This document shows, piece after piece, positions 18,050 to 27,391 of a DNA stretch of 64,000 bases. The DNA is from Paenibacillus luteus. GTDB lineage: Bacteria > Bacillota > Bacilli > Paenibacillales > Paenibacillaceae. The DNA is taken from assembly GCF_006542765.1 (NCBI RefSeq), contig NZ_SKCD01000011.1:62001-126000 (forward strand), given 5' to 3'. Under the pieces are notes generated by a model. The model searched no databases. It was given only the letters and a program-made list of their open reading frames with translations, and was not told where the DNA came from. Positions within the stretch are counted from its first letter, which is position 1. Every line of letters begins with the position of its first letter. The position numbers and the translations under genes were made by a program.

Positions 18050-21000
18050 TTAACTTCGCTTTAAGATTTCGGTTATTTTCAGTGGATTAAGATGGTCTAC
18101 CGTCAGACTCACTTCGTCTTGATGCACGATAATCATGTCCATAGTGGCCTTCTTCAGGAGATTAATCAGTGTCTCCAGTATTTCGGGATCATCGTTAGAG
18201 TTAGGCGAGAGCTTGAATGTGATTTGTCCAAAATGGGCTTGAGGAACTTTATATTTCACCATATAGGACATATTGTTCACCAAAGTTTCCAACTTACAGG
18301 TCGAGTCTATCGATACCTGAATATTACTGAACATTGTTTTCGATAACTGATTCTGCAATTGAACCTGTTCCCATCTCAAAATATCCTCAAGCGGCATTAC
18401 TTCGCGGAATTTCCTGCCGCGCATTTTATGGTGGGCTAGAATTTCTTCACTAAACAAAGCAAACTCACTTTCTTCTGCTTTGAACGGTACAGTTAGTTTC
18501 TTGGGATGATGCCTCTCATTATAAAGCTGTTGGTGTTTTTTTCCTTCCTCCATCGGTTCGTAAGCATCGTAAGGCAGAGCAATCACCGCGACATCCTGGT
18601 ACGTTCCCGTTCGAGATACCATCAAATCATCACTTAGCGGGTAATCCTTTTTCAGCTTTAGTGCGTTCTCCTCCTCTAGTTCCGTCATTGCCCCCGAAAA
18701 TGGATGATAATTGTTCGAGTTATGTCCACCGCTTGTGCTTAATCCCATCATCCCGCGCCCTTCGCCTTGCCGCTCGGCTAACAGCATATTGCCTTCCTCG
18801 TCAAACGGGACAACGCCCTGATAATTAATCTTGGCGCTCAGCATTCGCTGAAGCAATTCCCGCACAGGCACTTTAATTGTTAAAGTGTTGCCCGATGCCT
18901 CGCAATGCTGCTTATCCAAGTTCAATGACTGGGACAATGTGCTTGAAACAAGTTCGAGCTTATCCTTCTCGTTTGATTGATCATTAACTTTAATTTGAAC
19001 GTAATCTTCATCAATCGTTCTTACCTCGATACTGTATTCCTGGAGCTTATTCTTATTATTGAGTACAGAGCTCTCTGTAGCCCCCTTACCAGTAACGGGA
19101 TGGATCGCTCCATGCTTTATGAAATAGTCTTCGTTCTGTGCAGAAGTGAGCAGTGTTTCCATTTCATGCTTGAGCAGCGCATCCCGAACTTCCTTTACAT
19201 TGTTAAATGATCCGTGCCCTTGAGGGGAATCCGGAGCATGTTCCTGACCGTCAAGCATTACCTTGAAATCGGATAACGGGTCCAGTTCGTCCATGGACAT
19301 TTCGAGGCTGTCTTTGTCCACATAGTGCGTATTGCCCAAAGCCCCCGCTAGTGCGGTAATTGCGGCGGAATGCGTGCCATCAGCACGGCGGTTATGGTTC
19401 AGCTTGGTTTTTAATGTAAGCTCGTCCTTAGACAGAAGCGCCGTCGTATATTCGCTCTTGTTTTCCAAAATAAGCTTTTGCAACAAATTGATATCCGTCA
19501 CTTCTCTTGGAATAACGGCAATGCCTTTATGCGGAACGATATTGTTGGTATACATCACATTCAGCAGCTCAACGATCTCTGATTTTTCGCTGTTTCTCGC
19601 AATGTCAAGTGCACTCTTCACAATAAAAGGCATTTTTACCGCTTCGGGATGTTCCATAAAAAAGTTCTCAACTGCCAATAAATCTCCTTCTATAATGCTT
19701 TTCTTCAACTCCGCCAACTTCATGGTGACATTCTCCAATTGCTGATTAGAATCGTGGGGTTTGCGAATGGTATCCATATAGCGAATATCCAGTGGCAACG
19801 ATCCTCCAATGGAAGCTTCCATGAAATAAAACTTTTGAAAAATGTCGGCTACAGCCTGTTTGGACATAAATTCCTGCTCCATTGGTATGTTTAGTTCCTT
19901 TGCCTGCTTCAGCGGTTCCAAGATCTGCAGCTGCGCCTTTTCCGGCAATTGATCGAAATGACGCATGATGAAGCTAGCTGTGGCTTTTTTGAAGTTTTTC
20001 CCTACCGCTACCTCATCCGAAAGGTTAAAAGAATATTTTTTTATCTCGCCGCTCGACTTATCGCTATAGGTATAGTGAATTTTCGAATCCTGCGTGTGAA
20101 CCTTTTCGGGTTTGCCGCTTTCGAACTCGATCATGATTTTCATTTCTGAATCTAGATCAATCGTACGTTCGTGCTGCGCCCCCCAGTCCTCGCCCTTCAC
20201 GACTAAATGCTTCGCATGGAGCGGCTCGGCTTCCATGAAATCATCCACATTCATAATAAATTCTGGATTGGTGGTGCTATTTAGCGATTTTGGCGTTGGA
20301 AGCTTGTCCTTGATTGTGCCAGTACTGTGATAATTATAATAATGCGATTGGTTCGATTGGTCGGACTCGGTATTCAACCCTTTGCTTTTGATCCCTTTGA
20401 CATTTTGTACGCGATCCTGTGACATAAGACTTCCATCTTGCATAATAACATCATAAATAGCAGGATCGGTTAAGGCATGCTTCATGTAATAAGGTATCTG
20501 CTGTGCAAGCTTGAAGAACTCCGCTCTCAACTGTTGAAGCTCATGGTGGTCGGGCAGCTCTTTAGCTGCGCTTCGTTCTCCGTAGGCTGCATTGCGTTCG
20601 GAGGCTTCGACTAAATCAATGCCTACATGTTTTTTTACTTTTTTATTCGCATGACGGCCGCCGATGATTTTCTGTAAAGTGGTAATCAACTTTAGTGATT
20701 TATCTTCCAATAGTTCCTCGCGTATTTTAGGTTTGCGAACGACCTTTCCATCGCCAAAATTTTCAATCTCGTACATCGTGTCGGAGGATTCAAATAACCC
20801 CACTAAATCCCCATGCCCATTTTCCTGTAGAAACTGTTTCAGGCTCATCTCTAAGCTTTTGGCTTTTGCATGCTTGTGAATCTCAACATATACCTTGCCG
20901 ACGGCGACAACATGTTGTTCAGGCACTAGTGCTAGAAACTCCCGAAAGGCATCCTTCTGTTCCGTTAGGCAGCCAAGCATGTGAGCCACGTTCGATGCGG

Positions 21001-22273
21001 TTTCTTCCTCGTTATCCCATGTAAGTTCAGAAATGAGTTGTTTTGACTGCTTCAGTACATTCTGGTGGCCTTCTTTCACGCTGCGACGAATGGCCGTTCC
21101 TAACGTCACGGCATTGCTGCTGTTCAACGTGGTGAAGTCTAATTTTTTGACGATGGTTCTACTCTCGACAGGATGGCCTAGCAGCAATTCTACAACGTCG
21201 GTATACTTTCGGTCAGCTGCCGCATCCAATGCTGTCATCCATTGCATCTTCGGTATTTCCGGATACTTCGTATCTTCATCATTTTGTCCGTTAGATTCCG
21301 TGATTTGAGGGACAGCCAGCTCTTCTTTGGTTTCTTCGAATTGACCATCGTCGGAAATTTCGAAATCTTGCACATCAACGTCTTCATCATTCTGTTCACT
21401 ATCCGTATCCGTATCAGTTTCATTGCTCCCATTCGACGACAGGTAGGCGAGGTTCGGATTGGCATGAATGGATAATAAATATTCAACGACTTCGATATGG
21501 CCTTCTAACGCGGCGTTTATTATTGCAGAACCTGAATGACCATCGGTTCCAGAAACAGCGTCTATCTTAGCGCCATGGATCACCAATAATTTGACAAGCT
21601 CGAGCTTCCCTTCGCCCGCTGCTTCATATAAGGGCAGTTGATCAAGAAAGCTAGGTCCGTTTACATCGGCTCCAGCGTCAATCAATGCCTTAACCATCCC
21701 TATGCTACCCTCATTTATTGCATAGCTAAGCATAGTGTTCATTCCCAACTTCGCTTTTAAATCCACACCGCTTTTCAATAGCTCCGTCAGCATATCTTCA
21801 CGATCCGCTTCAATACATCGAAAGGTTAAAATAACCTTGTTTTTCGGTGCAACAATCATCAATAGATTCCGATTAACAATTATTTTCAGCAACAAATCGA
21901 TTAAGTTAGGATGATTGCTCACGTAACTAATTACTGATGTCAAATAGGGGTCGGTTACATCGTCGGAATAGTTTTGGAGGATTTCTTGTACTACTGCAAA
22001 CTTTCCCTCCTTAACAGCTGCAACTAAAGCAGTGTCCTTGTTGACTAACTGTTTAACCTGGGTAGAACTGTTTCCTGACTTTTCAACATGCTGTTTCATC
22101 AATTTATTTACAGCCTGATTGCCGATTGTCTGTTGCAAATGATTAATCTGTTCATCGGTTAGATTAGACTGTGGTTTACTCTCGTTTACTGGTTTTTCAC
22201 TTTTGTTAACAAGATTGGAATCCTTAATTTCTGCTTGCTTCGTTGAATGGGAGAACTGAGGCGATGGTTTCAT
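18050..22273 (-). CDS. Large ankyrin-repeat protein with IGNQAV motif and Nudix-like C-terminal region
   Basis: 1407 residues, no signal peptide or membrane segment. A charged, disordered N-terminus holds 'LQQTIGNQAVNKLM' (46-59), resembling the LQRxxGNxAVxxLL signature of many extracellular-contractile-injection-system cargos and polymorphic toxins. Ankyrin repeats follow (~80-275), then an acidic linker (~283-335, D/E-rich), another ankyrin repeat (~344-370), a large domain of unknown type (~380-860), an ankyrin-like unit (~862-905), an unrecognised region (~909-1145) and a C-terminal stretch (~1149-1300) like a degenerate Nudix fold ('GVVPFDEEGNMLLAERQ', 'STSGGHNSNNYHPFSGAMTE', 'LEEENAL'). 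GAGGA precedes the ATG. No immunity-like gene follows. Function unknown; a delivered effector is inferred. Confidence 0.8.
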   Translation of the reverse strand: MKPSPQFSHSTKQAEIKDSNLVNKSEKPVNESKPQSNLTDEQINHLQQTIGNQAVNKLMKQHVEKSGNSSTQVKQLVNKDTALVAAVKEGKFAVVQEILQNYSDDVTDPYLTSVISYVSNHPNLIDLLLKIIVNRNLLMIVAPKNKVILTFRCIEADREDMLTELLKSGVDLKAKLGMNTMLSYAINEGSIGMVKALIDAGADVNGPSFLDQLPLYEAAGEGKLELVKLLVIHGAKIDAVSGTDGHSGSAIINAALEGHIEVVEYLLSIHANPNLAYLSSNGSNETDTDTDSEQNDEDVDVQDFEISDDGQFEETKEELAVPQITESNGQNDEDTKYPEIPKMQWMTALDAAADRKYTDVVELLLGHPVESRTIVKKLDFTTLNSSNAVTLGTAIRRSVKEGHQNVLKQSKQLISELTWDNEEETASNVAHMLGCLTEQKDAFREFLALVPEQHVVAVGKVYVEIHKHAKAKSLEMSLKQFLQENGHGDLVGLFESSDTMYEIENFGDGKVVRKPKIREELLEDKSLKLITTLQKIIGGRHANKKVKKHVGIDLVEASERNAAYGERSAAKELPDHHELQQLRAEFFKLAQQIPYYMKHALTDPAIYDVIMQDGSLMSQDRVQNVKGIKSKGLNTESDQSNQSHYYNYHSTGTIKDKLPTPKSLNSTTNPEFIMNVDDFMEAEPLHAKHLVVKGEDWGAQHERTIDLDSEMKIMIEFESGKPEKVHTQDSKIHYTYSDKSSGEIKKYSFNLSDEVAVGKNFKKATASFIMRHFDQLPEKAQLQILEPLKQAKELNIPMEQEFMSKQAVADIFQKFYFMEASIGGSLPLDIRYMDTIRKPHDSNQQLENVTMKLAELKKSIIEGDLLAVENFFMEHPEAVKMPFIVKSALDIARNSEKSEIVELLNVMYTNNIVPHKGIAVIPREVTDINLLQKLILENKSEYTTALLSKDELTLKTKLNHNRRADGTHSAAITALAGALGNTHYVDKDSLEMSMDELDPLSDFKVMLDGQEHAPDSPQGHGSFNNVKEVRDALLKHEMETLLTSAQNEDYFIKHGAIHPVTGKGATESSVLNNKNKLQEYSIEVRTIDEDYVQIKVNDQSNEKDKLELVSSTLSQSLNLDKQHCEASGNTLTIKVPVRELLQRMLSAKINYQGVVPFDEEGNMLLAERQGEGRGMMGLSTSGGHNSNNYHPFSGAMTELEEENALKLKKDYPLSDDLMVSRTGTYQDVAVIALPYDAYEPMEEGKKHQQLYNERHHPKKLTVPFKAEESEFALFSEEILAHHKMRGRKFREVMPLEDILRWEQVQLQNQLSKTMFSNIQVSIDSTCKLETLVNNMSYMVKYKVPQAHFGQITFKLSPNSNDDPEILETLINLLKKATMDMIIVHQDEVSLTVDHLNPLKITEILKRS

Positions 22274-22558
22274 CGTGGATTCCTCTTTCTAAAAACCAAA
22301 TTTAAAATCAACGGAATTTTTCTATGCAGAATAAGAGTATGTCCACATGTTTTACCATAGATTACCATAGTTTAAAAAGGAAGAACACCAAAATTGTTTC
22401 ATGTCGTAATCCAATACATCATTCTCACAAGGAATGATGCTGTAGGTGATTTGAAGTTACCTTTCTTAATGCTTTTCGTATTACCATATGGATTTAATTT
22501 GCTTTGTTCATCGATTAACCGTAATAAAAGTTTGTTATATAATTTTAGGAGGCCTGTT

Positions 22559-22930
22559 ATGCCTGATTTGTTGCTGTTGCTATTCTTGTTTAATTTATCT
22601 CTATTTCTCCTGCATGAAATGGATGCAATCCGACGTTCGGAGTGGAAACTGTTTATGGTTTTAAAACAAATGGATGATGCAAAAGCCTATAAAGTGTTCA
22701 CCCTTATCCATCTCCCGTTATACACTATCATTCTTGCTTTTCTATTTAGCCAATATCAAATGATTATGTTTTGGTTTCTAGACATCTTTTTTATAATTCA
22801 TGCGATCCTGCATTTGTTTTTCGAAAAGCATTCCAGTAATGAATTTAAAAATACATTCTCTCGATTTATCATCTATCCAATGGGAATCATTGCTGCCATC
22901 CATTTATTCTTGTTGATTACGGATATATGA
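22559..22930 (+). CDS. Small four-helix membrane protein (possibly DUF6713)
   Basis: 123 residues with four predicted membrane segments (~3-20, ~48-66, ~68-86 and ~103-121). A polar stretch after helix 1 reads 'LHEMDAIRRSEWKLF', a motif (HExDAIRxxEW) that I associate with the uncharacterised DUF6713 family. The frame is open 55 codons further upstream, but AGGAGG lies 6 nt before the chosen ATG, and the upstream part is not family-like. It is divergent from the giant ankyrin gene and ends at a strong terminator. No function can be assigned. Confidence 0.78.
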   Translation: MPDLLLLLFLFNLSLFLLHEMDAIRRSEWKLFMVLKQMDDAKAYKVFTLIHLPLYTIILAFLFSQYQMIMFWFLDIFFIIHAILHLFFEKHSSNEFKNTFSRFIIYPMGIIAAIHLFLLITDI

Positions 22931-22960
22931 TATGTTACTTTTAGCAACGCTCAAATAACA

Positions 22961-22998
22961 AAAGAACCATCGTCAATGCTGAATGACGATGGTTCTTT
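22961..22998. terminator. Bidirectional intrinsic terminator
   Basis: 15-bp perfect arms AAAGAACCATCGTCA and TGACGATGGTTCTTT, with runs of T on plus and of A before. It serves the convergent membrane-protein and LysR genes. Confidence 0.9.
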
Positions 22999-23018
22999 TG
23001 TTTGAATTCGTTTTTTAT

Positions 23019-23906
23019 TTAAATGGTTTGTTTGGAAATTGTCCCGAAATATTCGATAACGATCTCTCGGAACTCCTGAGCTGCCCGTGAAATGTAACGA
23101 CTCTTGTGCCAAAGCAAAGCGATTTCCCTTACCAATTCGTGATTCTCTATTTGGAGATATGTGATATTTACCGTTGTAAGTCTTGCCGTACTCGGAATAA
23201 AGGCTATGCCGATTTCTGCTTCCACAAGCGAGCTTAACCTTGCCGGTTCATCTCCCTCGTACACATAATTGGGAACAAATCCAACCGATTTGCAAATAGA
23301 GTCCACTAGATCACGAGTACCATAGCCCCTCTTTACACCGACAAACCATTCATCTCTAAGTTCTGATAGGGATACGCTCTTTCGTTCTGCTAACCGATGC
23401 CCCTTTGGTACGGCTACAAGGATAGGGTCGATATATACGATTTGACACTCAATATCATCCCCTTGAATAGGTGGAGAAGACAAACAGAAATCGATCTCTC
23501 CTCTATATAGAAGCGTAACCATTTCAAGCGTGGTCAGCATTTGTACATGATAATGGATATATGGCCATTTTTTCCGAAACTCACGAAGGATATTGGGCAA
23601 CGCGCTTGCTGTGGTCACAGCCAGTTCAAGCTTGCCATGTTCGGGGCTGGTTAAATCGCTAATTTCTTGCTTTCCCTGTTCCAATTCAAACAAAGCCTTT
23701 TCTGCACGGCGAAGGAATTTGCTTCCAAACTCATTTAATCGCAGCTTCCTTCCAATTCGATCGAATAATGGGACTCCTACATCCTCTTCTAAGCGTTGAA
23801 TCGTTTTGCTTAAAGACGATTGAGTGACATGTAGACTTCGCGCAGCTTCAGTCACATGTTCCAAGTGTGCAACCGCTAAAAAATATTTTAATTGAAGTAA
23901 TTCCAT
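23019..23906 (-). CDS. LysR-family transcriptional regulator
   Basis: 295 residues. The N-terminal helix-turn-helix is canonical: 'LLQLKYFLAVAHLEHVTEAA', then 'SLHVTQSSLSKTIQRLEEDVGVPLFDR'. The C-terminal part is a periplasmic-binding-protein-like effector domain (~90-295; 'FCLSSPPIQGDDIECQIVY', 'GIAFIPSTA'), like the CatR/YybE-type Bacillus regulators. The GTG five codons upstream overlaps the GGAGG, so the ATG is taken as start. It is divergent from a DHA2 MFS transporter 115 bp away and is probably its regulator. Confidence 0.92.
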   Translation of the reverse strand: MELLQLKYFLAVAHLEHVTEAARSLHVTQSSLSKTIQRLEEDVGVPLFDRIGRKLRLNEFGSKFLRRAEKALFELEQGKQEISDLTSPEHGKLELAVTTASALPNILREFRKKWPYIHYHVQMLTTLEMVTLLYRGEIDFCLSSPPIQGDDIECQIVYIDPILVAVPKGHRLAERKSVSLSELRDEWFVGVKRGYGTRDLVDSICKSVGFVPNYVYEGDEPARLSSLVEAEIGIAFIPSTARLTTVNITYLQIENHELVREIALLWHKSRYISRAAQEFREIVIEYFGTISKQTI

Positions 23907-24020
23907 ATCAATATCCTCCACTCATTCCTTTAAATCAATGAAATCATAACATAAAATGCGTTGGAATAAATATATGATTTCAATTACCATGACATTAATA
24001 AGCTATTGGGGGAATCATAC

Positions 24021-25406
24021 ATGAGTGTTAAAAACAGATGGTTAATGATTTCAGTCGGGCTCGGGATATTATTGAATCCTTTGAACTCTTCTATGATTGC
24101 TGTTGCTATTGCAAGACTGCAAACGGTATATCAGCTGGATTTTACCGTTGTTTCTTGGATTATATTTTCTTTTTATATTGCCAGTGCTGTCGCTCAGCCT
24201 GTAATGGGAAAAGCCAGTGATTTATTCGGTCGCAAGAAAATATTTCTAATCGGACTTGTTGTTGCCTTTGCTGCATCATTACTAGCACCGTTATCGCCAA
24301 ACTTTGGATGGCTTATCGTGTTTCGTATTGTTCAGTCCATCGGAACAAGCATGATGGTTTCAGTTGGAATGGCCATTGTTCGGATTCACGTTACGGAGAA
24401 ACAAGCGAGTGCGCTGTCCATTTTGTCCATATTCCTCTCTGGAGCGGCAGCTATTGGTCCATTTGTTGGTGGGGTTTTGATTCACTGGTGGGATTGGCCT
24501 GCGATCTTTTTAGTGAATATTCCGTTTGCATTGTTGAGCTTTTTATTAGGCTGGAGGAATATCCCCAAGGACAAGCCGTCATCCTCTATTGCCTCCAACA
24601 TGACATTTCACAAATGGCTTAATTTAGTCGATGCGCCAGGTGTTATGCTTTTCACTGTAGGTCTCGTTGCTTTGCTTGTTGGATTACTATCAGCAAAATC
24701 ATCGGGGTATGTCTCATACGGACATGTCATGGTCGGCTTGATTGGCCTTCTTTCTCTATGGGCATTTATACGGCATGAGTTAAAAGCGGCATCACCGTTT
24801 ATACCTTTACGCACCTTTGCTAAGCATCCTGCGCTGACTTGGGTCAATATCGAATTCATACTCGTTAACGTACTTTATTACTCGCTTTTTTTTGGACTTC
24901 CTTCCTACTTGCAGACGGTACGTCATGTCAGCGAAATCCATACCGGAATTCTCATGCTAAGCTTAGGTTTGTGCTCGCTTATTGTTTCTCCGGTAGCAGG
25001 ACGCTGGATTGATAAATCCGGAGCTCGACCGGCATTGATGGTATCTGGAATATTGATGGCATTTGGGTCAATATGGATCATGACTTTAAACCAAGCTTCA
25101 CCGGTAATCAGTGTTTGTTTGGCGTTAGCTGCATTCGGTATTAGCAACGGATTAAACAATGTCGGTATGCAAGCTGCGTTGTTCAAAAGTGCACCGAAAG
25201 AGATGATTGGAGTAGCATCTGGCGTATTTATGACCTCGAGATACTTGGGAACGATCCTATCTTCCTTGTTGTTAAGCATTTTAATGGGAAACCAGTTCAC
25301 TGCTGGGGGATTTCGACTGCTTGGGGCTATCCTCACTGTAATTGCATTGTCCTTGGTATTCATGAGCTGGCGGCGCCGGGAGTCAGCGCAATTGGAAGTG
25401 TCATAA
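24021..25406 (+). CDS. MFS transporter, DHA2-type drug exporter
   Basis: 461 residues with about 14 hydrophobic segments. The early 'NSSMIAVAIARLQ' segment and 'MGKASDLFGRKKIF' (motif A, GxxxDxxGRKxxF) are diagnostic, and 'LSGAAAIGPFVGGVLI' is motif C of proton antiporters. Members export hydrophobic drugs or metabolites. A TTG five codons upstream overlaps the GGGGG region, so the ATG is used. It ends at a perfect terminator and is divergent from the LysR gene. Confidence 0.92.
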   Translation: MSVKNRWLMISVGLGILLNPLNSSMIAVAIARLQTVYQLDFTVVSWIIFSFYIASAVAQPVMGKASDLFGRKKIFLIGLVVAFAASLLAPLSPNFGWLIVFRIVQSIGTSMMVSVGMAIVRIHVTEKQASALSILSIFLSGAAAIGPFVGGVLIHWWDWPAIFLVNIPFALLSFLLGWRNIPKDKPSSSIASNMTFHKWLNLVDAPGVMLFTVGLVALLVGLLSAKSSGYVSYGHVMVGLIGLLSLWAFIRHELKAASPFIPLRTFAKHPALTWVNIEFILVNVLYYSLFFGLPSYLQTVRHVSEIHTGILMLSLGLCSLIVSPVAGRWIDKSGARPALMVSGILMAFGSIWIMTLNQASPVISVCLALAAFGISNGLNNVGMQAALFKSAPKEMIGVASGVFMTSRYLGTILSSLLLSILMGNQFTAGGFRLLGAILTVIALSLVFMSWRRRESAQLEVS

Positions 25407-25445
25407 GCTCTAGAACAATTGAATATTCGGGTCCATTTTTACCCT

Positions 25446-25484
25446 AAGGAGGACAATAATGGAGATCCATTTATTGTCCTCCTT
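25446..25484 (+). terminator. Intrinsic terminator of the MFS gene
   Basis: 14-bp perfect arms AAGGAGGACAATAA and TTATTGTCCTCCTT with an 11-nt loop, 40 bp past the stop codon. Only a short T-run follows. Confidence 0.75.
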
Positions 25485-25529
25485 TCTCATATCTAACAGG
25501 AAAAGCGAAGATAGGATTACGCGGAATAT

Positions 25530-26552
25530 CTATCTTAATATGCGTGAAAGATGGAGGATCTCCATCGATTGTTTTCTTTTTTCTGAAGGGATATTTTCAA
25601 GTAGGATATGTTCTTTACCTGCTTCAATCATTATTTTGCGCAAGGCAGCAATACGTCCCTTATTGAAATCTATAAACTGAAAATCCAACTGCCTTAATTC
25701 AGGTATTGCTGCCAGCGACGCAAACGCCTCAGCCTTTAAAGCCGGATTAATCTCCGTTAATACTAAATGTTCCAAATGAGGAGGCATTTGCAATGGATGA
25801 ATCTCTTGCAAGGATTTCATGGATACAAGCTCAAGCTCTTTGAGCTTCTCCATGTGGGAGAAATCGCACAGCTGTTTCACTCTAGATAAAGCAAGGCCAA
25901 GGAAATGCAATTGCTTAAATTCACCGATCGATGAGATGTCCTCCATTTTGTTAATGGCCGATAGCTTTAGCATCTTCAGCATGGGGAAGTTACGTGCGTC
26001 TATCTCACAATTGATGCTGCAGTTGTTGATCAGCATATATTCAAGCGGAAGGTGTTCGGCAAAATTCAGTTGATGGATTGTAGCTTTTAGAATCAAACTT
26101 CTCAAATGATCACATTCTGAGAGTGGCGACAAGTCTTTGAACTTTCCATCCAGCTCCAAAAAGCTTAGCTGTTTGAACGCGGTCAAAAACTCAAGAGATA
26201 TTGACTTTGCAGCTCTTATCCTCAGAAAGTCCAAGTTATGGAGGACTTGCAGCTTGCTTAGGTTTTGGCTCTGCATGATGTTCAAATGTAAGGCTTTGAT
26301 ATGCTTTAATCCTGCTAATGTGTCAATCCATTCCTCGGTATACTCTCCTTTACTGGCCGTACTCCCGATGTTCAGAATTAAATCCGGTCGTTTAGCAAAA
26401 AGCAACTCATCAAGCTCAACCAGATCAGACAGCTTGTCCGCACCAAATACAAAACCGATGGATGCTCTCCGCCGCAACAATAAGGCAGCTTCCTGCATCT
26501 TCGGAATTGTCCAAGGAACACCATTCATGGAATGAATCCATGGTTCACTCAT
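25530..26552 (-). CDS. Leucine-rich-repeat protein, cytoplasmic
   Basis: 340 residues with no signal peptide. From about residue 75 to 310 it is a run of about ten 20-24-residue LRR units ('LAGLKHIKALHLNI', 'LQVLHNLDFLRIRAA', 'FKQLSFLELDG', 'LSECDHLRSLILKA', 'FKQLHFLGLALSR', 'MEKLKELELVSM', 'PPHLEHLVLTEIN'). They lack the Asn-ladder of classical LRRs, like short internalin-type solenoids. An N-terminal helical cap is charged. GGAGG precedes the ATG; the TTG one codon upstream is less well placed. Likely a protein-protein interaction scaffold; the partner is unknown. Confidence 0.75.
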   Translation of the reverse strand: MSEPWIHSMNGVPWTIPKMQEAALLLRRRASIGFVFGADKLSDLVELDELLFAKRPDLILNIGSTASKGEYTEEWIDTLAGLKHIKALHLNIMQSQNLSKLQVLHNLDFLRIRAAKSISLEFLTAFKQLSFLELDGKFKDLSPLSECDHLRSLILKATIHQLNFAEHLPLEYMLINNCSINCEIDARNFPMLKMLKLSAINKMEDISSIGEFKQLHFLGLALSRVKQLCDFSHMEKLKELELVSMKSLQEIHPLQMPPHLEHLVLTEINPALKAEAFASLAAIPELRQLDFQFIDFNKGRIAALRKIMIEAGKEHILLENIPSEKRKQSMEILHLSRILR

Positions 26553-26598
26553 CAATCTACCTCCTCTATCAAGTGTTCATGATTATCGTTTATTTGTG

Positions 26599-26823
26599 TT
26601 ATTTCATCATACGCCTCAGTTTTTCATATAATTTGTGATTTAAGTATGCATACAACCTAGGAAACCAGTAGAAAATGCCAATGACCAAGGCTGTTATTAG
26701 CGTTGTTAGCATTCCCATTCGAACAGTTAAAGTCCCCTTAGAAATAAAGATAGACATCAAAATAAAATAAATTATGCTGACAATCCAAATGCCGATCTTA
26801 AAAAATAGCTTAATCCCAACCAT
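26599..26823 (-). CDS. Small two-helix membrane protein, hypothetical
   Basis: 74 residues with two hydrophobic segments (~5-27 and ~36-55) and a basic C-terminus ('YEKLRRMMK'). AAGAGGA precedes the ATG at a short spacing. It is not recognised as any known family. It is co-directional with, and 46 bp upstream of, the LRR gene, so the two may share a transcript. Confidence 0.55.
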   Translation of the reverse strand: MVGIKLFFKIGIWIVSIIYFILMSIFISKGTLTVRMGMLTTLITALVIGIFYWFPRLYAYLNHKLYEKLRRMMK

Positions 26824-26844
26824 CCTTCCTCTTGTTATTTAACC

Positions 26845-26877
26845 AAAAACCGTGCTGCAGCTAGCAGTACGGTTTTT
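26845..26877. terminator. Bidirectional intrinsic terminator
   Basis: 14-bp arms AAAAACCGTGCTGC and GCAGTACGGTTTTT with one G-U pair. A/T runs on both sides let it work in both directions. It separates the small membrane-protein gene from the upstream repeat region. Confidence 0.8.
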
Positions 26878-27050
26878 GATTGGCTTTTCGCTGCATCCAT
26901 TATAAAATTTTAAGAGAAAAAGGTCTGCGGCCTTTTTACCTAATTGTGACAAACAGTCCTAGTGGCATCTACTACTGTTCGACTTCCATGGTCATTACTT
27001 ATCTCGTAAATTTGGCAGAAATAGCAGAAACGGATGAATATAGATGTGAT

Positions 27051-27233
27051 AGATCCAAAAAAATAGATTTAATCTAGCCCAGCGGCCCAATTGACCTGGA
27101 TATGGCTGGGTTTTGGAGAAATAGATCTATTTTTTAGATCTATTCTGGCGGAAATTGGCAATTGGGATGAAATAGGTCTAAAAAATAGACCTAATCTAGC
27201 CCAGTGGCTTCAAATGGGTAGCTTATGGCTAGG
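27051..27233. repeat. Two-copy hairpin-forming intergenic repeat
   Basis: Two ~60-bp units (27051-27110 and 27174-27233) share AATAGAxxTAATCTAGCCCAG. Each carries an outer stem: CCCAGC/GCTGGG in the first, CTAGCC/GGCTAG in the second. Between them is a 10-bp perfect hairpin, AATAGATCTA-TTTTT-TAGATCTATT (27120-27144). The second unit also has AGGTCTA-N5-TAGACCT. The whole 568-bp gap 26824-27391 holds no gene that I can support. This looks like a REP-like or mobile palindromic element. Confidence 0.6.
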
Positions 27234-27391
27234 TTATAAGATATGAGAAGCGGTAAGATCGATCGGGAGAAATGAAGGGTTCGGCTTAGTCTCGAGAGTC
27301 TTACCTTTACAAGTCTTAGTCTATCTAAAATCTGGCTGCAACCGCGACTTCATAGAATGATCTACTCAAACAGCGCCTAAAACGAGAAACA

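Noticed and set aside
26880..27077. Plus-strand 65-codon frame in the repeat-containing gap
   Set aside because: No ribosome binding site, ends inside the repeat unit, and has no recognisable features.
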